Below, piece after piece: positions 1 to 5,333 of a DNA stretch of 5,333 nt (position 1 is its first letter; the number at the start of each line of letters is the position of its first letter). The notes beneath the pieces were generated by a model. That model ran no database searches and was not told the origin of the DNA. It saw only the letters and a program-made list of their open reading frames with translations. This DNA comes from RGIG8748 sp045545635 (GTDB lineage Bacteria; Bacillota; Clostridia; UMGS1810), in contig JAZQBI010000142.1 of assembly GCA_045545635.1 (NCBI GenBank), positions 1 through 5,333 on the forward strand, read 5' to 3'. Position numbers and translations under genes: made by a program.

Positions 1-7
1 GTTAGTA

Positions 8-13
8 TATAAT
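8..13 (+). promoter_or_regulatory. Probable -10 promoter box (TATAAT)
   Basis: A perfect consensus TATAAT lies 32 bases upstream of the ATG of the large plus-strand gene, which would put the transcription start near position 20 and give a short leader of about 26 bases. The matching -35 box would lie before the window starts, so only half of the promoter can be seen. AT-rich DNA gives such hexamers by chance, but its position just ahead of a strong ribosome binding site favours a real sigma-A type promoter. It also suggests that the gene is transcribed on its own or begins a unit. Confidence 0.5.
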
Positions 14-32
14 GAAAGAAAATTAAACCGAC

Positions 33-37
33 GGAGG
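33..37 (+). promoter_or_regulatory. Ribosome binding site of the large hydrolase-like gene
   Basis: GGAGG (within ACGGAGGTAA) sits 8 bases before the ATG at 46. This is near-ideal Shine-Dalgarno spacing and fixes the start codon of the gene downstream. Confidence 0.85.
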
Positions 38-45
38 TAAAGCTT

Positions 46-2661
46 ATGTTACTAAGAACCAAATATATAAGCTATGAAATATCGGATAAAGCCATAAACA
101 CAGGGTTTTATTCCGACGATGCAGAACTGAAAATTAAAAATACACCCTGTGCATATATCACAAATAACGACAAAAGTATTATCAATGCTGTGGGTGCTGA
201 GCTTAACGGTGATATACTCTCCCTCACCTTTGAGGACGGCACAAAGGCGGAAGTAAGTGTAGCAGAAAAAGATGAATACCTTACCTTTACATTAAAATCT
301 GTCTCCAGAGATGATTTTCTCTCCATTGCCTTTGTACATATAGAAGTTGAGGACAGCACCGATGAGCTCTGTGCCTGCCTTATGGGTATGACACTGTCCA
401 CCCATATGTCCGAACATCCCGGAGACAACCGTAAGATATGTGCCAGAGCTTATCCCCACATAGGACTTTTCTCCACTGCAAGAAGCCCCTACCCTGTAAA
501 GGCGGCAATTATCGGTTCAACAAAAAAAGCCTTGCGTGAAATACAGAAAAAGGTCATAGCGGAAATCCCCTATGACGAGCTTCCCATATCCGAAAAAGGC
601 GGTCCCTGGGCAGATACGGTAAGCGAGGATGCAAAGGGAATTTACACAGTATTCTCCATAACTGTAACCGACGATAATTTTGATGATGTGCTGGACTCCT
701 TAAAGAGATTTTCCATAAATCAGATTACTCTCCACCACTACGGTCACTACACTCAGGGAGACTTTAAATTTGACAAAAAAAGCTATCCAAACGGAATGGC
801 TGACTTCAAACGGATTATAGACAAGTTTCACGCCGAGGGAATTCTTGTGGGAATACAGACCTACACGTTCTTCCTTGTGCCGGATTCCGGCTATGTGTCC
901 CCTGTTCCTCACAAGGATCTCGACACCATTCGTGAATTTACACTGGCAGAGAATATTGACGATATTTGCGATGTTGTACCGGTTTTGGAATCCACAGAGG
1001 GTATGACAGTAAAAAGAGGATATGTGTCCGTAAATTCACCCTATCTCTGGATTGATGATGAGCTCATAGAATTTACAGAAGACCCAAAGGGCGATTTTAC
1101 CGCCTGCAAGCGAGGTGCATATAATACCATTCCTGCTCCCCACAAAAAAGGTGCAAAGGTTCGTCAGCTTAAGGAATACTTCTTCCTTCCACTTGCAAAG
1201 GTGGGAAGTGAGCTTTTCTATGAAATTGCAAGAAACACTGCCCGCTTCTACGACGAGTGCGGTGCGGATTACTTCTATCTCGATGCCATTGATGCGGCAT
1301 TTATTCTGGATGGCGAGGACTACGGATGGTACCACGGTGCAGACTTCATACGGGAAATGTTTACCCATATGAAACGCAAGCCTATATTTGACTGCTGCTA
1401 CAATCCTGCCTACACAGCAAGCTGGTATGTCCGTTCCAGATACGGTGCGGTGGATGAATCGCTCCTTGCCCACAGGCAATATGTGGATGCTCACTTAAAC
1501 TATAATATGCGTACAGCTGACAGGATGGCACTTACGCCTGAACTGGGATGGATTAATTTATTTACAAAATATTCTCAAAACGGCGATATATGGCAAAATG
1601 AGCCTATGTCAAATGAAGATCTGGAATACATAAGCTCCAAAATTTTTGCAACTGGTGCTTCTCTTGCATTTCTCCGTTACTTCCATATACTTAAGGATTT
1701 GCCCTGGTGTGAAGACTACTGCAAAATACTTAAAAAATATGCGGACTATAAAAAAGAGAATTCTCCCACTGCCGAAACAAGAAAGTATCTGGAAACACCC
1801 GAATGTGGTGCAATACTGGAAAACGGTTCTCTTATAAAAGCCAAATACCCCATAGGTATTATGGAACACAAAGACGATACTTCCACCATAGCAAATGACT
1901 TTGATACTCAGAATGCCGTCTTCCGCATTGATACTCTTTATGCCGCAGACAGCTATGATTCCGAGGGAGCTGTAACTCTTCTTGATATTGATGAAAATGC
2001 ACCAATAGAAACCAAAGAATACCGTTTTGATTCACCTGTAGATTCCAAGGGTAATATGGGACTTGGTGTGTGGTGCTACGGTGACAACTCGGGTGCAACG
2101 GTATGCATAGCGCTTAGAAACTTTGCTATGAATGTACAGAGGAACTCTCAGCACTTTATCAAGGTTGACTTTTCCGGATGGAAGTACTTTGCCTTCCACG
2201 AAAGTCAGAACGGTACTCTTCCTGCAAGTGAGTGGCCAAGAAAAGAGCTTGAATACTTAAACTACAACAACCTGCAGAAATTCTATCACCACTACAGAGT
2301 TATGATAGATTACTCTGCAATAGAAGGTGTTGATATTACCGTTAAAGGCTCCGACAAAATACGGCTTAAACCCATTAAATTTGTTCCTAAAATTGAGCCG
2401 CAATGGATAAACCCCACCATCACTACGGAAAAATCAGTTATGAAGATAAATACTACCCTTTCTCCCGACGATATACTAACCTTTGACGGCGAAAAGTGTG
2501 TTGTTAAGGACTGGAAAGGATATGTCAAGGATACACCGTCATTTGAGGGTGAATTCATAGTTCCAAAGGGCAAGAGCATTATAAAAATGACTCACGACGG
2601 AGACGATAAGTACTCCAGAGCTAAGATAACCCTTACTCTGAAGGGAGAAAAACTACAATGA
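46..2661 (+). CDS. Putative cytoplasmic glycoside hydrolase-like protein with TIM-barrel-like core and C-terminal carbohydrate-binding-like domain
   Basis: The 871-residue protein has no signal peptide, membrane helix or wall anchor, so it probably works in the cytoplasm. Seen: residues 1-195 are beta-rich, like the N-terminal sandwich of many glycosidases. Residues 200-545 alternate strands and helices as in a (beta/alpha)8 barrel: INQITLHHYGHY (224-235), GILVGIQTYTFF (265-276), ADYFYLDAID (407-416) and PELGWINLF (498-506). Asp413 or Asp416, at the end of the YFYLDAID strand, is the best catalytic candidate by analogy with retaining alpha-glycosidases such as GH27/GH36; the acid/base partner is uncertain (Asp470, Glu471 or Glu499). 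Residues 325-372 look like a small beta insert. Residues 655-775 (LGVWCYGDNSG, KVDFSGWKYF) resemble a jelly-roll carbohydrate-binding module, and 785-871 form another beta domain. Inferred: hydrolysis of an imported oligosaccharide. I cannot name the substrate or a CAZy family, and a non-hydrolytic role is possible. The start follows a strong GGAGG site; a hairpin follows the stop. Confidence 0.6.
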   Translation: MLLRTKYISYEISDKAINTGFYSDDAELKIKNTPCAYITNNDKSIINAVGAELNGDILSLTFEDGTKAEVSVAEKDEYLTFTLKSVSRDDFLSIAFVHIEVEDSTDELCACLMGMTLSTHMSEHPGDNRKICARAYPHIGLFSTARSPYPVKAAIIGSTKKALREIQKKVIAEIPYDELPISEKGGPWADTVSEDAKGIYTVFSITVTDDNFDDVLDSLKRFSINQITLHHYGHYTQGDFKFDKKSYPNGMADFKRIIDKFHAEGILVGIQTYTFFLVPDSGYVSPVPHKDLDTIREFTLAENIDDICDVVPVLESTEGMTVKRGYVSVNSPYLWIDDELIEFTEDPKGDFTACKRGAYNTIPAPHKKGAKVRQLKEYFFLPLAKVGSELFYEIARNTARFYDECGADYFYLDAIDAAFILDGEDYGWYHGADFIREMFTHMKRKPIFDCCYNPAYTASWYVRSRYGAVDESLLAHRQYVDAHLNYNMRTADRMALTPELGWINLFTKYSQNGDIWQNEPMSNEDLEYISSKIFATGASLAFLRYFHILKDLPWCEDYCKILKKYADYKKENSPTAETRKYLETPECGAILENGSLIKAKYPIGIMEHKDDTSTIANDFDTQNAVFRIDTLYAADSYDSEGAVTLLDIDENAPIETKEYRFDSPVDSKGNMGLGVWCYGDNSGATVCIALRNFAMNVQRNSQHFIKVDFSGWKYFAFHESQNGTLPASEWPRKELEYLNYNNLQKFYHHYRVMIDYSAIEGVDITVKGSDKIRLKPIKFVPKIEPQWINPTITTEKSVMKINTTLSPDDILTFDGEKCVVKDWKGYVKDTPSFEGEFIVPKGKSIIKMTHDGDDKYSRAKITLTLKGEKLQ

Positions 2662-2664
2662 TAG

Positions 2665-2700
2665 CAAAGAACACACGGCAAAAAAGCTGTGTGTTCTTTG
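2665..2700 (+). terminator. Hairpin terminator between convergent genes
   Basis: Arms 2665-2679 and 2686-2700 pair over 15 positions with a single G-T wobble (2677 with 2688), around a loop of six A residues. It begins three bases after the stop of the plus-strand gene. The right arm ends in TTCTTTG and runs into a T-rich but interrupted tract (TTGTTATTGT, 2701-2710), so it fits an intrinsic terminator for the plus strand. Read on the minus strand the same hairpin also lies about 45 bases beyond the stop of the UPF0126 gene, but no clean T run follows its arm there (the next bases read CTATCATTG), so bidirectional action is possible but less supported. Confidence 0.75.
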
Positions 2701-2745
2701 TTGTTATTGTATATTGAAAATTCAAATAGCTCTTGTTTACCGGTA

Positions 2746-3387
2746 TCATCCTTCCGCCTTTGGCAGCTTCCAGTGATATCGGGTGGCAAGCATCCTTATG
2801 ACGAAAATGCAGGTCATTGCCGCAGCTGCACCAAATGTGGTGTTGATGTCAAACTTTCTCATGATAAAATAAACCGTGCATCCGGCAAGGGATGCCAGAG
2901 CATATATGTGCTTTTTGAGTACATAGGGAACCGTGTTTGCAAGAACATCACGGAAAATACCTCCGCCGACACCTGTTGTCATACCCATAAGCAAACAAAA
3001 CAGCATCTTATTGTCATAACCTGCCTTGCAGGCTATTTCTGTTCCAAGAACAGAAAAAAGCGAAAGCCCCAGTGCGTCAAAAACATTGTTCACTGTTTCT
3101 ATAATCTCAGTAAAATCCGCAAAATGACTTCTGGTAACATAGGCAAATACAAAAACAAGAATGGCAGTAAGTGCCGCTATGACAATTATGATAGAATCCG
3201 AAAAAATTCTCGGAGGCACCTGACCTATGAGCACATCACGAATCATTCCGCCGCCTACGGCAGTTATGCACCCAAGAAAGAGAACCCCAAACAAATCGAG
3301 CTTCTTCCCTATAGCTACAAGAGAGCCGGAAACAGCAAATGCCACAGTTCCTATTATCTCAAGAATTCGTATGGCTATCTCGTACAT
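2746..3387 (-). CDS. UPF0126 / TRIC-like seven-helix membrane protein
   Basis: The 213-residue protein is strongly hydrophobic and made of two homologous halves of about 85 residues (roughly 1-85 and 88-172) followed by one more helix, which is the layout of the UPF0126 family (Pfam PF03458, also called Gly_transporter). Each half carries the family signature: GGGMIRD at 45-51 and GGGIFRD at 141-147, with glycine-rich stretches FAVSG (17-21) and FDALGLSLFSVLG (103-115) on the paired helices. Known: family members share the fold of trimeric intracellular cation (TRIC) channels, and some bacterial members have been linked to potassium conductance or glycine uptake. Which cargo this one handles cannot be told from sequence. 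It is the last gene of a three-gene minus-strand unit, starting 4 bases after the trhP stop, so it is probably translationally coupled. ATG at 3387 is preferred over an out-of-frame ATG at 3391. Length is normal for the family and no residue of the signature is missing. Confidence 0.9.
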   Translation of the reverse strand: MYEIAIRILEIIGTVAFAVSGSLVAIGKKLDLFGVLFLGCITAVGGGMIRDVLIGQVPPRIFSDSIIIVIAALTAILVFVFAYVTRSHFADFTEIIETVNNVFDALGLSLFSVLGTEIACKAGYDNKMLFCLLMGMTTGVGGGIFRDVLANTVPYVLKKHIYALASLAGCTVYFIMRKFDINTTFGAAAAMTCIFVIRMLATRYHWKLPKAEG

Positions 3388-3391
3388 ACAT

Positions 3392-4633
3392 TCACACTTC
3401 CTCCGGTTTGTAACTCTTGTTAATCATTCTTATAAGTGCGTAGTTCTCCGCCTTTTGGGGCAGTTTGAGCTTGACGGTCATCTGTGCGTGAGGAGCACTA
3501 TCTATGAGGTTATCCCTTTCGTCGTACATGTCCCCCACAGTAAAGCTGAAATTTTCGCTTCCGGGGTTTATTACTTCAAGCACATCGCCTTTTTCAAACT
3601 TATTTCTCTGTTCCAGTACTGTTACACCGTCATCTTCTCCCATAACCACGGCGGCTATGGTATACTCCTGAATGTAGGTGTTACTGGTATATAGCTGATG
3701 TTTTTCCGTAGGCTTGCCAAAGTAAAAGCCGTTGGTATATTCCCTGTGGCTAACCTTGGTAAGCTCCTCCAGAATGGAGTCCGCCACCTTGTAGCCCTCG
3801 CCTTTTTCAAAATATGCATCTATTGCCTCACGGTATGCCTTTACTACCGTTGCCACATATAGCTCGTTCTTTACTCTGCCCTCAATCTTGAAGCTGGAAA
3901 CTCCCGCTTCAATAAGCTGGGGAATGTGTTCTATCATACACAAGTCCTTGGAATTGAATATAAATGTACCTCTTTCGTTTTCAAAAACAGGCATATATTC
4001 TCCGGGGCGTCTTTCCTCCATAAGATAGTACTTCCAACGGCAGGGATGCGCACAGGCACCTCTGTTGGAATCACGGTGTGTAAGGTAATTACTGAGAAGG
4101 CATCTTCCCGAATATGATACACACATTGCACCATGTACAAAGCACTCTATCTCCATATCCGTTGGGGTTTTTTCCCTTATTTCGCTGATCTCTCCAAAGG
4201 ACAGATCTCTTGCAAGTATCACTCTTTTTGCACCAAGTTTGTACCACATATTTGCCGAAGCATAATTGGTATTGTTTGCCTGAGTGCTGACATGGATATC
4301 AAGATTTGGTGCAACCTCCCGCACTATGGAAAAAGCACCCAAGTCCGAAATGATAATGGCATCTGCACCAAGCTCATCCACCTGACGGACAAAATCGGGA
4401 AAGTTATCAAGGTCTGAATTATGAGGAATGATGTTTGCAGTAATATAGACCTTTGCACCCCTCTCGTGAGCAAACTCTATACCCTCTTTTATCTCATCTA
4501 TTGTAAAATTCTTTGCGGCAACGCGGAGCGAAAATGCCTCACCACCTATATATACGGCATCGGCACCGTACATTATTGCGTATTTGAGCTTGGCAAGGCT
4601 TCCTGCAGGAGCGAGAAGTTCGGGTTTATTCAT
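3392..4633 (-). CDS. trhP: U32-family tRNA 5-hydroxyuridine synthesis protein (TrhP/YegQ/YrrO type)
   Basis: The 413-residue protein opens with ELLAPAGSLAKLKYAIMYGADAVYIGG split over residues 5-31, the classic start of peptidase U32 proteins, and carries the full family signature at 163-181 (ECFVHGAMC, then SGRCLLS). Cys171, Cys178, Cys194 and Cys232 match the spacing of the four 4Fe-4S ligands described in the relative UbiU; Cys198 (HPC) is an alternative ligand. Residues 325-405 form the small C-terminal beta domain of the YegQ/YrrO branch. Known: despite the peptidase name, TrhP proteins are needed for prephenate-dependent hydroxylation of U34 in tRNA to 5-hydroxyuridine. Inferred: same job here, supported by the overlapping TrmR-type methyltransferase gene upstream, which would use the product. 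The length is close to B. subtilis YrrO. Other U32 branches (UbiU/UbiV, RlhA) are less likely given this neighbour. The ATG at 4633 follows AAAGGAGG at ideal spacing; the gene overlaps the upstream gene by 8 bases. Confidence 0.85.
   Translation of the reverse strand: MNKPELLAPAGSLAKLKYAIMYGADAVYIGGEAFSLRVAAKNFTIDEIKEGIEFAHERGAKVYITANIIPHNSDLDNFPDFVRQVDELGADAIIISDLGAFSIVREVAPNLDIHVSTQANNTNYASANMWYKLGAKRVILARDLSFGEISEIREKTPTDMEIECFVHGAMCVSYSGRCLLSNYLTHRDSNRGACAHPCRWKYYLMEERRPGEYMPVFENERGTFIFNSKDLCMIEHIPQLIEAGVSSFKIEGRVKNELYVATVVKAYREAIDAYFEKGEGYKVADSILEELTKVSHREYTNGFYFGKPTEKHQLYTSNTYIQEYTIAAVVMGEDDGVTVLEQRNKFEKGDVLEVINPGSENFSFTVGDMYDERDNLIDSAPHAQMTVKLKLPQKAENYALIRMINKSYKPEEV
3400..3404 (-). 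promoter_or_regulatory. Ribosome binding site of the UPF0126 gene, inside the end of trhP
   Basis: GGAGG (minus strand, 3404 down to 3400) lies within the last codons of trhP (Pro-Glu-Glu-Val, then stop). It is 12 bases from the ATG at 3387, or about 9 if the extended GGAGGAAG is counted. The spacing is slightly long, which fits a start that relies on ribosomes terminating on trhP. Confidence 0.65.
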
Positions 4634-5291
4634 TGGTATCTGCCTCCTTTTTTACGGATATTGACATTCCGTCACCTATGGGTATTATGGATGTAGTAAG
4701 GGACGGGTGTTTGCAAAGAAAGTCAAGAAATTCCCTTATATGCCCCACTATTGCGTAGTGCTTGCGGGGCAAAAGATCATCGTTTGCCGTCATCCCCTTG
4801 TAGAGAATATTGTCACATATTATTATGCCGCCGTCGCTGAGCTTTGGAAATATCACATCAAAATAGTGTCTGTACTGACTCTTGTTGGCATCAAGAAAAA
4901 GCATATCAAACTTGCCCTCAACGGTGGTTATGGTTTCCTCAGCAGGACCTTCTATAAGATGGATTACATCCTCTTTGCCTGCTTTTTTGATGTTTTCCCG
5001 TGCTATGGAGGCATACTTTTCGTCTTTTTCCAGAGTTATTATTTCCCCTCCGGACTTAATATGTTCCGAAAAGAAAATGGAAGAATAACCGATGGCACTT
5101 CCTACCTCCAGTATACGCAGAGGTCTTTTGTAATCAAGAAGTGATGCGAGAAATGCCTTGACCTCTCGCTGTATTATTGGGATAAAACGCTCATCGGCAT
5201 AATCCTCAAGCTCCTTTAAAAATCCTTTGCTCTCCTCAACGGTATTTACGATGTAGTCTACTATGTAATTGTAGTTGATATTGTCTGTCAT
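4626..5291 (-). CDS. trmR: SAM-dependent tRNA 5-hydroxyuridine O-methyltransferase (TrmR/YrrM type)
   Basis: From ATG at 5291 the protein has 221 residues, close to the usual length of YrrM. It is a class I (Rossmann) methyltransferase of the O-methyltransferase 3 (COMT-like) family. Seen: SAM motif I ILEVGSAIGYS (60-70), acidic strand end TLEKDE (86-91) for the ribose, FLDANKSQY (132-140) and the CDN pair (Asp160, Asn161), which with Asp134 would bind the Mg ion typical of this family, and a late PIGDGMSIS segment (204-212). Known: TrmR of B. subtilis methylates 5-hydroxyuridine at the tRNA wobble position to 5-methoxyuridine. Inferred: same reaction, since the next gene encodes the TrhP-type protein that makes the substrate. 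Family members also include catechol and caffeoyl-CoA methyltransferases; context makes those less likely. A longer reading from TTG at 5321 adds ten residues but would swallow the AAGAGG ribosome binding site, so ATG 5291 is chosen. It is the first gene of the unit visible here; anything further upstream is outside the window. Confidence 0.85.
   Translation of the reverse strand: MTDNINYNYIVDYIVNTVEESKGFLKELEDYADERFIPIIQREVKAFLASLLDYKRPLRILEVGSAIGYSSIFFSEHIKSGGEIITLEKDEKYASIARENIKKAGKEDVIHLIEGPAEETITTVEGKFDMLFLDANKSQYRHYFDVIFPKLSDGGIIICDNILYKGMTANDDLLPRKHYAIVGHIREFLDFLCKHPSLTTSIIPIGDGMSISVKKEADTNE
4643..4650 (-). promoter_or_regulatory. Ribosome binding site of trhP, inside the end of trmR
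   Basis: AAAGGAGG (minus strand, 4650 down to 4643) is a full-length Shine-Dalgarno match 9 bases before the trhP ATG at 4633. It lies in the last codons of the methyltransferase gene, so trhP can start independently as well as by coupling. Confidence 0.85.
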
Positions 5292-5297
5292 AATTAA

Positions 5298-5303
5298 CCT
5301 CTT
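5298..5303 (-). promoter_or_regulatory. Ribosome binding site of trmR that decides its start
   Basis: AAGAGG (minus strand, 5303 down to 5298) stands 6 bases ahead of the ATG at 5291. The alternative TTG at 5321 has no comparable purine-rich site before it in the visible 12 bases. This favours the shorter, 221-residue protein. Confidence 0.7.
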
Positions 5304-5333
5304 AAAGTTAAAGTGTTTCAATGACTGTATTTT

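Noticed and set aside
1036..1494. A 152-codon open frame on the minus strand within the large plus-strand gene
   Set aside because: It shows no motif and no ribosome binding context, and the plus-strand reading has coherent barrel motifs over the same bases. It is a shadow frame.
2714..2725. Short inverted repeat TTGAA-AA-TTCAA after the terminator
   Set aside because: Five AT-rich pairs with a two-base loop are expected by chance in such DNA and could not form a stable hairpin.
2689..3423. A 244-codon open frame on the plus strand opposite the UPF0126 gene
   Set aside because: It is Cys-, Lys- and Tyr-rich with no recognisable domain, begins inside the terminator hairpin, lacks a ribosome binding site and mirrors a clear membrane protein gene on the other strand.
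3227..3694. A 155-codon plus-strand frame spanning the UPF0126-trhP junction
   Set aside because: It crosses two well-supported minus-strand genes and has no family features.
3392..4633. Secreted collagenase-like U32 peptidase
   Set aside because: The protein has no signal peptide, keeps the iron-sulfur cysteines and sits beside a TrmR-type gene, all of which fit the tRNA hydroxylation branch of U32 rather than a protease.
4707..5144. A 145-codon plus-strand frame opposite trmR
   Set aside because: The minus strand encodes a complete methyltransferase with all SAM motifs here; the plus-strand product is a low-information mix of aromatic and hydrophobic residues.
5304..5333. Possible promoter for the minus-strand unit (TACAGT or TTGAAA-like words)
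   Set aside because: TACAGT matches the -10 consensus at four of six positions only, and its -35 would lie outside the window. TTGAAA, taken as a -35, would put its -10 on top of the ribosome binding site. The true promoter may lie beyond the window.

Overview
This window carries four protein-coding genes in two convergent blocks that meet at a hairpin near position 2680. Base composition is moderately AT-rich, the ribosome binding sites are strong GGAGG type, genes overlap tightly, and a trmR-trhP pair is present. Together these point to a low-to-mid GC Gram-positive bacterium of the Firmicutes, most likely a clostridial (gut Oscillospiraceae or Lachnospiraceae-like) genome. That placement is an inference from style and gene content. 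No marker gene in the window fixes it.

Left block, plus strand (1-2700): a perfect TATAAT -10 box at 8-13 and a GGAGG site precede one large gene (46-2661, 871 residues). The product has no signal peptide. It looks like a three-part carbohydrate-active enzyme: an N-terminal beta domain, a TIM-barrel-like catalytic region with a YFYLDAID strand end, and C-terminal beta-sandwich domains, one of them resembling a carbohydrate-binding module. A small beta-rich insert with a DDE / RG / HKKGA signature interrupts the barrel. I cannot assign it to a numbered glycoside hydrolase family. A 15-bp hairpin with an A6 loop directly after the stop codon is the likely terminator.

Right block, minus strand (transcribed from 5333 toward 2746): three tightly packed genes. 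The first is an O-methyltransferase of the TrmR (YrrM) type. The second is a U32-family iron-sulfur protein of the TrhP (YegQ/YrrO) type, overlapping the first by 8 bases. The third is a seven-helix UPF0126/TRIC-like membrane protein starting 4 bases after the second. From characterised homologues, TrhP hydroxylates U34 of certain tRNAs to 5-hydroxyuridine and TrmR methylates it to 5-methoxyuridine, so the first two genes form a complete two-step wobble-base modification pathway. The membrane protein has no known link to this pathway and its place in the operon is the oddest contextual point here.

There is no RNA gene, mobile element, CRISPR array or long repeat that I can support, and no intergenic gap above 100 bases. 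The most novel item is the large unassigned hydrolase-like protein. The rest is recognisable biology with some unusual arrangement.
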